A stretch of DNA of 64,000 bases from Pseudorasbora parva (Eukaryota; Chordata; Actinopteri; Cypriniformes; Gobionidae), in contig NC_090175.1 in assembly GCF_024679245.1 (NCBI RefSeq), forward strand, positions 53,939,862 to 54,003,861. Direction: 5' to 3'. Position 1 is the first letter of the stretch. Each line of letters begins with the position of its first letter. Position numbers and translations under genes: made by a program. The notes below the pieces were generated by a model. That model did not search any database and was not told the DNA's origin. It saw nothing but the letters and a program-made list of their open reading frames with translations. This document shows, piece after piece, positions 1 to 14,235 of the stretch.

Positions 1-1271
1 GCACTTTTTTTAATTTTTTTTTAATTTATTTTTTATTCTTTTCACTGTGAAAAGTAAAAAAAAAATAAAGGTAAAAAAGGTATTAAAGAAAAGTAAAAGT
101 CTGGTAAAAGTTTAGTAAATTCTGATATTTTAATTCACCTTCCAATCTGGCATGACCTTTTTCATCTGTATCATAATTATCATAAGTGAGACTGCAGGAC
201 AGCACATTATGGTACAGTGTATTATTCTGGGGGAAAAAAGAGAAAAGAATATAGTCTTCTGTAAAACATTGGTGGAGCTAGAGTATCCAGTGCCTGACAT
301 CTGACTGGCCACACTGGGTGCCAACTAAACATTTTGATTAAGAAAAACTGTTGGTCAAAACCCTATACATTTCTTTACTTTCTTCACCCATAATATTACC
401 ACAAGCAAAACTCACAATGTTCTTGTCTTTAAATGGCTACTTTTCGACATCCAATCAGTTCCCTGGGGCCTGGGAAATGATTTTCTCATTTAATATCCTG
501 TTTCACTGTTTCACTCTGAAATGCATCAGATTGTGCAAGTGTAAATACAAACAGCATTTCATTGTGACTTTAATTAGGGCAGATGTTTGATCCTGCTCCT
601 GGAAGGCCGCTCTCCTGCAGAGTTTAGCTTAAATGCTAAATAAACACACCAGAAATAGCAAATCAACCTTGTTTCAGGAAAACAGGAAACTTCCAAGCAA
701 TTGTGCTGACGCTAAACAGGAGTGGACACCTCTGAATTACTAGGCTAACGGCACATCTTAAGAAAAATTTCCTTTTAACTTCATGATATTTACCATCTGA
801 ATCAATGTAATGGTGCGCCTTTAATCCCCCCAAAAAAATCATACTATTATCTATTCTGCCGTTACTAAAAACTGTAAGCTTGGACAAAATTGAAATTCAT
901 TAAGAAGACTTTTGTCTCCAATAAAAGGTGCTGCAGCAAAAGTTCAAAAGTAGAAAGTGCTCCGGCATTTTCTACAAGATTTTGTGCCATCGAGTGATTA
1001 AGCGGAAAATCAAATCAAAGGAGTTACCCCGGAGCGCCTTTAGCCCTGTTGTGGTATCTGCACACTGTCCGGAGGACGTCATTTCAGTCCATCGGGATAC
1101 TGCAGTAGTTGAAGAAGAGAGCTTAAAGAGTGATACAAAACAGTAATGAAAGCAGCAAATCTTTCTCCATTATTATGTTTTGGTTTGCAATCACTGGCAG
1201 AGCCACTACTTTTCTTACACTATCCTTCCAATCGATGGACACTCAGTGCTGCCCTCTGACCTCTGACAGAG

Positions 1272-1272
<1 letters not shown>
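1..1272. other. unassigned AT-rich sequence
   Basis: I see no recognisable gene or mobile element here. The longest suggestive reading frame (+ strand, about 928-1146, ending in a TAA) has an unremarkable composition and matches no family I recognise. It could be a terminal exon, but there is no supporting evidence. Confidence 0.4.
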
Positions 1273-1350
<78 letters not shown>

Positions 1351-1351
1351 T
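1273..1351. repeat. (AAT)n microsatellite
   Basis: An uninterrupted run of AAT/ATA trinucleotides, about 26 units. Confidence 0.95.
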
Positions 1352-3452
<2,101 letters not shown>

Positions 3453-3482
<30 letters not shown>

Positions 3483-3581
3483 AAGAAGAAGAAGAAGAAG
3501 AAGAAGAAGAAGAAGAAGAAGAAGAAGAAGAAGAAGAAGAAGAAGAAGAAGAAGAAGAAGAAGAAGAAGAAGAAGAAGAAC
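3453..3581. repeat. (AAG)n microsatellite
   Basis: About 42 uninterrupted AAG/GAA units. On the minus strand this reads as poly-Leu or poly-Ser in artificial frames. Long GAA/TTC purine-pyrimidine tracts are known to be able to form triplex DNA. Confidence 0.97.
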
Positions 3582-4828
3582 ATACTTCTGGCAAATTATG
3601 CAAACCCTCCTGATGTACAAAACTTGTGATTCCTAGAAATGAATTCTGAACTCATAGCAGTAATGAGCGGCTCTTTAAGAGGTTTAATAAAAGAGTGATA
3701 CACCTCTGACATTCTGAACTATATTAATATCATAATGAATGAAAATGCAGCCGAGCCGTGTGTTATTATTAATACAATGACACAAAGGTGTTCGCTGAAT
3801 AAAGACAACATTAATGGAAACATTAATGCAGTTGCTTTGTTTGTGTTCTTTTTTTTTTGACATTCCCTTTGAAACTAGAAAAAAAAATCAAACTGTTTGC
3901 AGTTTGCACATAATAATGTTGATTAATGAAGAAAACATTTACATCATTCATCCATTAACATTTATTAATTTAACAGAAGATACAGATGATACGTTTGTCC
4001 AAAGGGACTAGCAGTGAAGTCATGTTAAAAGCTTTGCATAGGTTTTGTTTTCATGTAGCTTTTCCCATTTTCCAATAATACTTATTATACTCATTTTGCA
4101 CAGAAATTGGATTATTTTTCATTGTAAAATATGAGAAAGTATTTTTTGTTTTCTGACTGTCTCAGTAATGATTTTGTTCTTGTTTGTAACTTCAACGTCA
4201 AAACTTAGGACATCGCATCTTCTTAATTATTGGAATACACGTCATCTTGACGGCAGTGTACAAAACTGAATGTGTCTGGGCGTGTGGTCAGGCCAAACAC
4301 CATTATCTGTCAATTAGCTTTCCCAAAACTCTGGTCGGATGGCAGATTCCAGCCTGAATATCAAAGGTGAACGGCATCGCCTGGCTTTCATCAAAACAGC
4401 GACACGGCTTTTCAAAGTTGCCCTGTTTTCAGACACCGCCTTGATCTTCACTCCATCCTTTAGTCTTTTTTATCTTTTTTCCCTCTTAAAGTGCATGAGG
4501 TTCCTGCTGTATTCAGCTTTTTCTTGACTTCAGTCATTAACCATTCACATATCTAACAAGTAAGCAGAAATCCACACATTATGAAATCTAACATCCCCTC
4601 ACATGCTCATTAAAAAGAATAATACAAATTTGAATCACAAATGTGCTCAAACAACAACGAAGGGCCCTTTCTTCTTAAGGCATATATAATTAATAAAATG
4701 TTATCATGTTTACAAAATTAAACCATGGTAACCAAAGTTTCTTACAATAGTTCTACCATAATTAATGGTTAATACAAATATTTTGTTGAATCTTTTGAAG
4801 GGTTGTTGTTTAATTGTTTATTTTAAAG
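3582..4828. other. unassigned AT-rich sequence
   Basis: No gene or repeat family recognised. Confidence 0.4.
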
Positions 4829-5762
4829 GGGCCCTATTATGCCCCTTTTATACAAGATGACAAATAAGTATCTGATGTCCTCAGAGTGTATATGTGAAGT
4901 TCCTAGCTAAATTTTTTTCACAGCATGTTAAAATTTCCACTTTTTGACGTCTAACAAAAACGTGCCTTTTTGTTTGTGTCTTTAAATATATATGAGCTGC
5001 AGCTCCTGGCCCCTTTTAAGCAGAAGACAGAGCTTCTAGAGCTGGCGTTAGCAGCTCTGATTACCTTAAACCTCAGTTATACTTCAGTTCAGATGCGTAC
5101 AGGTACAGCTGCAAACAACAAGGACGCGGACTACTTGTATATTACTTAAAGTGTGTGATGGGACCTATAAATAATCTATAAATCGTTTGTGGGAACTGTT
5201 GTAAAATGCACAGATCCAGAGATTATCTGTTCCATGAAGAGATAACAGTCTTCAATAGTTTAGTTTAATTACAGTTATAACTTTTGTCATCTTGCTTTTA
5301 TGACATGCTATTGCATTTGTGTTCTTACTGTATTGCAATACATGTGAAAAGACGGATGACAGCTTGAGTAGACTCCTAAATATGCTCTACTACAACAATT
5401 CTTCATCTTCTCTAATGCAGCCCCAGTTCCCGGGGACGGGGATTATGTACATTTTAGGGTTTGTGATGTCACCAACCCAGGAAGAAGCTTGTTGTAGTTC
5501 CTACCAGCTGTTTGTTGTAGTCCTTAAAATGTGATTTATATAAAAGATAGTATCTCCCTTTGCTTTAACATTTGAGCGTTGTAACTTTGCAGATGCTGTT
5601 TATGCTTAAACAGGAACATTACACACTAACACCGTGTCATAACTACAGACAACACGATAAGATGTCAGTGACAAGCAACTTGTTTGTCCACACCAGATGT
5701 AACATGAAAAATAAAAAACCACAGCCAATCAGAACAGCGTGTGGGGGGCACCCGTGACAAGT
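4829..5762 (+). repeat. interspersed repeat (MITE-like), copy 1
   Basis: The stretch opens with an AAAGGGGCCCTATTATGCCC motif that I recall from a repeat common in cypriniform genomes. The segment around 5458-5500, containing an AGGAAGAAGCTTGTTGTAG stretch, reappears in opposite orientation near 53890-53925. This indicates a dispersed repeat with at least two copies in the window. The boundaries are approximate because no clean terminal inverted repeat or target duplication was found. Confidence 0.55.
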
Positions 5763-5769
5763 GTACGAC

Positions 5770-5774
5770 ACTTT

Positions 5775-5817
<43 letters not shown>

Positions 5818-5880
5818 TTTGTTTGTTTGTTTGTTTGTTTGTTTGTTTGTTTGTTTGTTTGTTTGTTTGTTTGTTTGTTT

Positions 5881-5956
<76 letters not shown>

Positions 5957-5994
5957 GTTTGTTTGTTTGTTTGTTTGTTTGTTTGTTTGTTTAT
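5770..5994. repeat. mosaic tetranucleotide tract (TTTA)n(TTTG)n(TTAG)n(TTTG)n
   Basis: Four successive blocks of related tetranucleotides: TTTA (about 5770-5820), TTTG (about 5821-5880), TTAG (about 5881-5953) and TTTG again (about 5954-5992). Adjacent blocks differ by one base per unit, consistent with point mutation of one unit followed by slippage expansion. Confidence 0.95.
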
Positions 5995-7890
5995 TCATGG
6001 TATTTTGGAACCACCATGTTGGGTTAAACACAAAATTAATTTTACCATGGTTAAAATAAATCCCAAAAAATATTTATGATTGTTAGTATTTTTTTCCCCA
6101 ATTGTGACAATATATTTTCTTAGCGATATGTTTTACACCATGTAACAATAGCAGTACTTTCTTTGCAATAAGTATAACTAGTAGTTAGATGTTCTTTCCA
6201 GTGTTGTCGTACATTAAAATGGCATGCAATGATAACTAGATGAGTTTAATTGGCTATACGTTTTTAAATGTAGTAAATGGATGCCACCTTAAAGGGACAA
6301 TAAACTCATTCCTACACCTACTTCTAACCCTAAACATATTATTTTTTAACACACACTAGGCCCTTTATTTCCACTTTTTCAATAATGTCCGTTACAATCT
6401 GATATGTGATGGAAAAAGGAGTAAAGTAAGTTCGGTAAGGTGATTTTGAACAGGTCGATTTGCATCAAAATGTTCTGCCATGCACCTTCCCTCTACTGTT
6501 AACAATCCAGAGTCTTCTGTAATTCTGTCTGTCAAACCAGACGTCAGTGGGCGGAGTTAGTGTAAATAGCCTCTGCAAATGAGGTGGGCTATTTGTACTC
6601 CACATACATAGCCCATACATATACTATAAGGTCAACATTCTGTGCAATCCATCTTCTTTCCTTTTACTTTTTTTTAGCCTTTTACCTTAACCAGGTAAGA
6701 GGTGAATGAGTATATGATTCAGACCATATTTAAACGGGCATCTTACAGTAAATCTTAAGCACATGATTTACTCTCCATCTTTCCCATTTTAATGTTGAGA
6801 AATTATTTTTAAAAGCCATCATGCCTGTTATCTTTCAGACTGAGTGTTAGGCATGTCTGTTCTCCAGAGATAATTCATAATATATCTCTGTTGTTTTCTT
6901 CTTTCTGAAACATTTTCTTATTATTTATATCTGATGGATTTGACTAGGATTTTTCCTCTACTGCTCAAGTGTATCTTTATACTCTCCAAGGCCTGAATTC
7001 CTGAGATGTGATAAAGCACAGTGAATGAAGTTAGATGGATCAGCCTGTGATGTGGTGAGGTCACATCGACCTCCTCAGGCTTGTCTATTTCTACTTTCTT
7101 TATCGCTTTTATATTTACATTATTGCTTTAGACATCAGAGACTCAAACTTGATGTAAGACAGAAGACCTAATCGTATGTGTTCCCATGGGAACTGAAGGC
7201 TGAACATATGGCTTGATGAACCCTTATCCACCTTCACATGGTTAGTCATGAGATGAAGTGATAGATATTGTCATGCTGTTGCCCCAGGTGACCTATTGTA
7301 GGCTATCATGACACCTAAAAATTATGACATTGTGTAAATCTGTCTAAACAACTCTACAGCTGAATTATGTAAGGAAATAATCAAACACGCATGCCTGAAA
7401 TGACCAACTCGTCAAGCGCTAAATGTGAGTACAAATCTGTATTGCTGAGTATATGAAACGGTGTTATTTGTCAGTGAATTCTAGCAATGCAAATATTGTA
7501 TTTAAACATAAATGATGCTCAGGGCAGATGATGGGTCAGCGTTGCATCGTCACAAACTCAATTCGTTTATGGGAAGTGTTGTGTGAGCTCACAACTGAAG
7601 CGGCCAAAAAATCGGCCTCTCAGACAGCGTGAATACTTAGACCCTGACACAAAGCAGAGGGGTCTTGCATCACTCTAAAGGGGTTTATTCTGCGATAACA
7701 ACCGGCTGGGTGTACATTATCCCGCTTATTTCAAATAAATTAGACACAAAATATTGTCTCGAGATTAAATATTTTATTTAGCTCTTACGCAAAGCTTCTA
7801 CAAAGAAAAACAGTTCCAAACTGCTTTAAGCCTTTATCTATTGCTGCTAAATCTTGAAAATGAATGCTGAAACGGCTAGTTTATGCAAAA
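5995..7890. other. unassigned sequence with one short dispersed repeat
   Basis: About 40 bp at 6537-6577 (an AGTGTAAATAGCCTCTGC core) reappears inverted at 32947-32987 with a few mismatches, so it is an interspersed-repeat fragment. Nothing else is recognised. Confidence 0.4.
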
Positions 7891-8355
7891 ATGAAACCCA
7901 TCCTATGAATTACTCACCCTCAAGTCATTATAGGTGTATATGACATTCTTCTTTCAGACAAATACAATCAGAGTTATCTTTAAAAAGTCCAGGCTAACGT
8001 TAATCCCAGCAGTAGTTGTAGTTGTGTTTGAAGTCCATAAAAAATGCAGCTGTCCGTCAAATAACGTGCTCCACACGACTCCGATGGGTTAATAGAGCCT
8101 TCTGATTCGAATCGATGCGTTTGTGTAAAAAAATATCCAGATTTAAAACTTTATAAAGGAAACCTGCCTTGAAGTCTTCCATTGTAACCCACGGCTGTTT
8201 AAACCACAAGATAGCGCCAGCGTTAAGCATAGAAGTAGTACCGGTCAAGATAACTCGTAGTACCCGGATGGGCGGGTGTTATCTGGGAATAACATACCGC
8301 TGGAATGCGCGATTGACCAATCAGAATCAAGTATTTCACAGAGTCGTGTAATAAA
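7891..8355. repeat. interspersed repeat fragments
   Basis: The opening TTACTCACCCTCAAGTCATT segment and the later CCAATCAGAATCAAGTATTT end are recurrent motifs of fish interspersed repeats. The second resembles the right end of the Angel-like element at 31398-32852. Assignment rests on remembered consensus motifs plus that internal similarity, and boundaries are approximate. Confidence 0.45.
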
Positions 8356-9408
8356 GAAAAATAATTTACTGCTCTTGACTGAATAACTGTTTAAGTCAAA
8401 GTCAACTTTATTGTCATTTTAGCACATTGCATGGCATTTTTTAACTTTAGTAAGGACTAATCTATGCTTCATGACTGATTTTTTTTTTTTTTTGTGGTGC
8501 TGAGACTCACATTTTCCACAGTCTGAGCGTGAATACACTGCAAGCTTACTCTAGCTTAGGTAAATCATTAACACCATCACCACTTACATGTGTTTTATTG
8601 AACTAAATACATTACAAATGGCTAAAACGAATACACAGGTTACTTTTCTGAACAAGAGCGCTCCCAAGTCCGCGTTCTTCACACTGTTCACGGGAATCTT
8701 GGCACAGTTCGGCACACACACACAAAATACCGGCAGTTCAATAGGGAATGCGCAGCTAAAGGGCGACACGGACCTCCTCCAGGTATGGTGTCATACAGCT
8801 TTCACATTACCAATTTTTCATACAAACTGTACCTTGTTCTTAACTAAACCACCAGTGTAAAAAAAACTCAATTTATTTAAAAGGAAAGAAATCTCAGCTT
8901 ATTCTGAAGTTTTAAGATTGGGATTAAGAGACATGAACAAGTTCTTTGAACAACATCTGTGACCTTTGATACATGGTCTAGTCTTCATGCTCTGAGTATG
9001 GTTTCACTAATAATAAACATACATTTGCATAAAGCATGCATATTTGTCCTTATCCATGTTGATTGGCATATTAAAAAGTTGAAACATATTAATTTAAGAT
9101 ACAACTGATAAAAATGTGTGTGATTAATCGCATGTTAACCCATGATAATCATGTGATTAATCGTGATTAATATTTAACCGATTGACAGCCCTACTATTTC
9201 TCTTCAGTCAGGTGCTGGGAGACAGAGAGAGAAATTATAATAGTCAAAAATTAAGCCTTTTTAGTAACATTATCACTTAATTATCATTAAAATATTGTTT
9301 AATGCAAAATAAAAAAGTAAAATGCTAGAAATATGATGTAAACATGTAGGTTACACAATGTATTAGCTCTAAAATAAAATAATACCTTCAAAACCTACAA
9401 TCACTACT
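8356..9408. other. unassigned sequence with a hAT-like terminus
   Basis: Near 9118-9193 there is a run of ATTAATCG-type motifs ending in GATTGACAGCCCTA, which resembles the terminus of a hAT-type MITE. No partner end was found. The rest is unassigned. Confidence 0.35.
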
Positions 9409-9675
9409 GTGGTGGGAAGAGTATGTGACCACAGGAAAGCGGAGGGCATTACTCATAAGATTTGTGGCATGATTGAAAAAGATATGATGCCAGTTAGCAC
9501 CACTGATAGTAAGGGATTTCGGGAGTTAATGCACTTCATGGAGCCAGGATATAATATCCCTTTTCGAGCGACCATAACTACCCACTTGGAAGCATGCTAC
9601 AAAAACAAGAAGGCTGAGCTAAAAACACTGTTAGCCGTAGCTAATGTGGCTTTGACGACAGATGATTCAGTTGTG
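9409..9675 (+). pseudogene. hAT (ZBED-like) transposase fragment
   Basis: The frame encodes about 89 residues resembling the region of hAT/ZBED transposases just before the catalytic domain. Recognisable pieces are a KICGMIEKDMMPVST stretch, the FRELMHFMEPGYNIP block and the LKTLLAVANVALTTD block. In intact family members the last is followed directly by catalytic-core sequence. Here the frame runs into the terminus of a foldback element at 9676 and no continuation was found beyond 17223, so this is a truncated relic. It could be a fragment of a host ZBED gene, but it lacks the BED finger and most of the protein. The likely role was nuclear DNA transposition; it is now non-functional. Confidence 0.75.
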
Positions 9676-9764
9676 GGTAACACTTTATGATAACTCACAC
9701 TATGAAGCATTAATAAAGCATTAAATAGTTAATTCATCATCTATAAAACATTAATAGACATGAT

Positions 9765-9894
<130 letters not shown>

Positions 9895-10428
9895 ATTGAC
9901 CCTTAACTTACATATATAGTAATATATAAATGTATTATTTCTAAATTAAGTATTACATTATTTACAATCCCGTTATTTAGGAGTGGTCAGTGGTTCATAT
10001 GATCATTTAGAAAGTGTTAGGGTTAGGGTTTAAATGTACATTTATACATCTTACTATTTAGACATATAGTAATAGTTACTCAATGTGTTAATAAATGCTC
10101 TTAAATGCTCACATGTATTCCTACTGTAGTTCATTAATTCAAGTAGTTATAACATTTAGTAGTTGTCAGTTAACTATCTCTGTGAGCTCATCTAAAGTGA
10201 GGACTATTTATGCCTCCTAAGGCTTTTACAAAGACTCAGTTCTCTTCTGCACGGCTGTTCTCTAATGTTTTAAAGTTAGTACTATTTTGACACTGAAATA
10301 TATTTTACTATTTTATTATAATAATTGTATTTGTTGTATTTGCCACTCATGTAATCCACTGGTTAATTTTTATTCAGGAATGTTTACACTTTATATTAGT
10401 GTATTTTTATATCAGATATAGAGGCTTA

Positions 10429-10643
10429 GTTCCCTTTCGTTCAGTCACTCCGACGTAACGTCAGTGACTGACGAATGGGGGTTTCGCCTAGAAGCCAATC
10501 ATCTTCGAGATCTTAGAAAGCGCCCAATGGCAGTGCCAATGCCATGGGCATGCGAATTTGCATGCGTAACTCCGCCTACCCACCTGGGTATATAAGGAAG
10601 TAGCTGGCATGAATCGCATTATGTTTCTGCTTCGGAGCCAAGA
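10429..10643 (+). repeat. DIRS left inverted terminal repeat
   Basis: Positions 10451-10618 are an exact reverse complement of the right repeat, and similarity decays up to about 10643. The outer 22 bases are unique to the left end and are mirrored only in the ICR. Confidence 0.93.
10589..10596 (+). promoter_or_regulatory. TATA box of the DIRS left ITR
   Basis: TATATAAG lies about 25-30 bases upstream of the inner part of the ITR, at a suitable distance for transcription starting near 10620. Because it lies in the ITR, an inverted copy exists in the right repeat near 16352-16360, giving a potential antisense promoter. Confidence 0.6.
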
Positions 10644-11004
10644 GCATCTCTTCACTCCGGCAAGCCTGAATTCTGAAGTCCTCTCTTCAGTCTTCGAGAC
10701 GAGCGGTTCTCCAGGGTGTTGGTGTAACGGCGCGTTCCAGCGATCTCACATTGCCTGCCTGCTGATCTGTGCAGTGATCTGCAACAGCTGTGTGTGTTTT
10801 CCCTGGGCGCTTCGGCACTCTGCAGAGCTTCCTCTCACAAAAAGAGCTTGCGTGTGGCACGTCTTTTTCAAGACGGGTTGCCCGCGCACTTCCGGGTGCG
10901 GTCGATATCTGTTGCTGTCTTTGGGACGCATTCACTGCTCGACGTGTTTGGGCCCAGCACGTTCGGACAGTGTTTGTGGATGTGCTGTGTTCCCTCTGTG
11001 GGAA

Positions 11005-12560
11005 CATGACCATCGCGATGTTGTGGTCGAGACTCAATGATCTCTGTCAAGAGAGAGAGTCCCCTCTGCCACACCCCGATCTACCATCTCCGAGAGAGGT
11101 GGTACTTTGGCTGGTGGCCAGGGTGACCTGAGGGCGGTGCTGTGGTATTAAGAACCCCGACGATCATTCCTCGGGCCACTCCCGCCCTCTTGCACATCGC
11201 TTCCAGTGAGTGTTGGACTGAAACAGCGGGACCGTCTGCTGACGCCCCGTTCGTTTAGTTCATACTCCAGATAGCGGCGAGAGGTCGATTGCCGCATCTC
11301 AAGGTGGGCTAGAGTCCTTTGGGGATGACGATTCGGCTATGCTCCGCCTCCGGGTGTGGTAGCACTGTAGAATCTGACCTAGAGTTGACAGCCATGTTAT
11401 CTCGGGCAGCCGCGAGCCTCGGGCTGGTGTGAATCTCCGCCCTGTCACGAGTGCTCACGGTTGGGCGATTGGTTTTTGGAGGTGGCACCCGACAGCTGCG
11501 GGCCCCGCCCCCAATGCCATTTCGCTCCCGAGATGCATGAGGAGTGCACGCGGTCCGGGAGATCTCCGGGTCTTCCCGGGACCGTTTGGTGGCCTCCTCC
11601 GCCTTCTCTGCCCTCGAGGGGTCGCGGCCTAAGGGTACACTGGGGTCCCTCCCCCTCGGTCAGGTGCTCTGTTGCGCACTTCGGTGTCCACTGAGTGCTT
11701 TGACTTGACGCGGTGAGGCTATCCTAAGCGCCCTCCCAAGCCTGCTGGCTCGTCTACTTCGGTGGCGTAGTCCAGCAGTGTTATGGGGTAAGCTGCCGCC
11801 CCGATGCGTATGCACGAGGACAGAGCTGATCCAGGGCTTACGAGCCCCCTCGCAGAGCAGACCCCAGTGGAACGCGAGTCCTTCCCTGGTCTCCTCTGTC
11901 AGGGCGCAGTCGTTACCAGTGCCTCGACACCGGGCCGCTATGCCACTCGAGTCCGGGCCGGTAACACTGCCTCGAGGAAGGCGTGCCGCCACCGATCCCG
12001 CCCAGCGCGGCATAGGTGACCACACGCCCCCTGGGTCAGGAGATGTCCACAGCTGTGGTCCGGGAAAGACAACTGGCCTTACTTGGTCGATGTGGGACGG
12101 CTGAGTGAGCCCGCCTCCTCAGCTCGCCCATATCCCAGGCCGGCCTTATCGGCGGCACAGTCAGGGACTGCGCCCAACAGTTCTTGGCTGTCCCCAGAGG
12201 CAGACTGAGGCCATCTGCCCCGGCGGCCCGCTGCTGCACCTAAGCGCCGCCGGCACAGTTGCCTCAGCCTCCTCGCCGCCTGGGCGACTTCCTGCGACCC
12301 CCTCCCGCGTGGCCACAGCAGCAGCCTTCACCCTGGCCACGCCACAGGGCGCGCTGCAGGAAGCCGTCCCAGTCCGCGCCAGCCCCGCAGCCTGCTGAAA
12401 ATAGACCAGCGGCGCTCCGGACGCGGACAGCTCTGGGATGGGCAGATCTTTCATGGGACGGTGGCAGGTCCGCCCCTTCCCCCGGTGGAGGGCCGGGGGA
12501 GAATCCTTTGTCCAGCTGCTGGCCCACGGGTCAGCAGCAACCTTTGTAGAAAGAACTGAT
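11005..12560 (+). pseudogene. DIRS gag-like ORF, degraded
   Basis: No single frame is open, but three landmarks of fish DIRS gag proteins appear in order in different frames. The first is a DWFL-type block followed by a PEMHEECTRS-like block (about 11461-11560). The second is an ISQAGL..GTV.DCAQQF-like block (about 12135-12180). The third is an RQTEAI-like block followed by a basic, proline-rich tail (about 12185-12500). Gag packages element RNA. The central gag part between these landmarks, normally with an ATDL.LRATK-type motif, is missing. In its place is an extra copy of a 132-bp segment that also occurs before the RT domain. The start is uncertain (ATG at 11005 proposed); frameshifts and stops make it non-functional. 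Confidence 0.65.
11843..11974 (+). repeat. 132-bp direct repeat, copy 1 (inside gag)
   Basis: Matches 12645-12776 at a constant offset of 802 bases, with about nine mismatches by eye. Confidence 0.9.
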
Positions 12561-12588
12561 TAACCCATCCCTGAGCACCCAGAGACCG

Positions 12589-13842
12589 GTGACGGCAGTG
12601 TGCGCCGCCCCCGGGCCACGCCGCTCTCGTCCCTCTCTGTCGCCAGCCCCCTCTCAGAGCAGACCCCAGTGGAACGCGAGTCCTTCCCTGGTCTCCTCTG
12701 TCAGGGCGCAGCCGTTACCGCCGCCCCGACACCGGGCCGCTACGCCACCCGAGTCCGGGCCGGTAACGCTGCCTCGCTGCCCCACCGAGGGTACGCCGGT
12801 GCTCCGCGTGACCCCGTTGGTACACTCCCTGGGAGCGTGGCTACAGCTGCCGGGTCTGTCCCGCTGGGTCGCACGGACCATCCGGCTCGGCTACGCGATT
12901 CAGTTCGCGCGAGCTCCTCCCCGCTTCCGGGGTGTCCGGTACACCGTGGTGGGGTCCAATGCCCCAGTCATGCGTGCGGAGATCGCGACCCTACTGGCGA
13001 AGGTTGCGGTCGAGCTCGTCCCTCCAGCCGAGATGAAGTCCGGCTCCTACAGCCCTTACTTCATTGTACCAAAGAATCCGGTGGGTTACGACCGATCCTG
13101 GACCTTCGCGTCCTGAACCGATCCCTGTTCAGGCTTCCGTTCAGGATGTTGACTGCGAAACGCCTTTTCGAATGCGTTCGTCCATGCGATTGGTTTGCAG
13201 CGATCGACCTGAAGGACGCGTACTTCCATGTGTCCATCCTTCCGCGACACAGACCGTTCCTGCGGTTTGCGTTCGAAGGGCGGGCATATCAGTATGCCGT
13301 ACTACCATTCGGGCTAGCTCTGTCCCCTCGCGTCTTCACGAAGATTGTCGAGGCAGCCCTTGCGCCACTCAGGCAACAAGGGGTTCGCATCCTGAACTAT
13401 CTCGACGACTGGCTCATACTGGGCCACTCTCGGGACCGGGTGTGCGAACACAGAGACCTGGTTCTCCACCACTTAGCTCGTTTGGGCCTTCGGGTCAACT
13501 GGGAGAAGAGCTTACTCTGCCCCGTGCAGAGGATCTCTTTTCTCGGTATGGAGATCGACTCGGTCGCCATGTGCGCGCAGCTTACCGGCTTGCGCGCGCA
13601 GTCGCTGCTGACTTGCCTCAGGCAGATAGAGAGCAAGAGTGCGGTTCCACTGAAACTATTTCAGAGGCTCCTGGGGCATATGGCATCTGCAGCCGCGGTG
13701 ACGCCGCTCGGATTGCTTCATATGAGACCGCTTCAGCACTGGCTTCGCGATCGAGTCCCGAGATGGGCATGGCAGTCTGGCACGCTCCGGGTCCCAGTGA
13801 CTCAGGCCTGCAGACAGACACTCACCCAGTGGTCGAACCTCA
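12589..13842 (+). pseudogene. DIRS pol: linker and reverse transcriptase domain
   Basis: The pre-RT part is open in frame 1 up to about 13074. It ends in a SYSPYFIVPK block, the conserved first RT motif of DIRS. Coding then continues in frame 3 (LRPILDLRVLNRSLF, DWFAAIDLKDAYFHV, LPFGLALSPRVFTK). The catalytic box YLDDW lies at 13398-13412. The switch of frame at about 13073 is explained by one missing A. The RT copies element RNA to DNA. All visible catalytic aspartates (in DLKDAYF and YLDDW) are retained. The thumb/connection part runs to about 13835, where coding changes frame into RNase H with apparent loss of some 20-25 codons compared with relatives I remember. Confidence 0.88.
12645..12776 (+). 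repeat. 132-bp direct repeat, copy 2 (before RT)
   Basis: This copy lies in the proline- and serine-rich linker preceding the RT domain, the usual place for such sequence in DIRS pol. It is therefore probably the original, and the copy at 11843 the duplicate. Confidence 0.85.
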
Positions 13843-14235
13843 GATGCGTCCACCGCGGGTTGGGGTGCCATGTGCAATGGACATGCAGCCGCCGGTTCTT
13901 GGTCAGAGAGCCAGAGCCGCCTGCATATCAATTGCCTCGAGTTGCTGGCAGTACGGTTCGCCCTGCACCGCTTCCGAGCGTTGCTGAAGGGTCAACACGT
14001 ACTAGTCAGATCGGACAACACGGCCGTAGTAGCGTACTTCAACCGCCAGGGCGGTCTACGCTCCCGCCGCATGTCTCAACTCGCCCGCCATCTCGTTTTA
14101 TGGAGTCAGAAGCGCCTGAGGTCCCTTCGTGCTGTCCATATCCCGGGGATCCTGAACCGTGCAGCCGACGAGCTCTCACGGGTTCAGCCAATCCCTGGGG
14201 AGTGGAGACTCCATCCCCAGTCGGTCCAGCTGATT
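13843..14235 (+). pseudogene. DIRS pol: RNase H domain
   Basis: Frame 1 is open from at least 13843 to the stop at 14262. It opens with DASTAGWGAM, the first catalytic aspartate block of RNase H. INCLELLAV (catalytic Glu) and VRSDNTAVVAYFNRQGG (catalytic Asp in SDN) follow, and a NRAADELSR block carries the last Asp. RNase H removes the RNA strand during reverse transcription. All four acidic positions are visible. The domain is separated from the RT by a frame change near 13840 and from downstream coding by a one-base deletion near 14233-14236, where frame 3 resumes. Confidence 0.85.

Noticed and set aside
928..1146. Possible terminal coding exon on +, rich in Lys/Glu, ending in TAA
   Set aside because: No recognisable homology, no clear upstream ATG, and only a weak acceptor-like sequence. 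Kept as unassigned.
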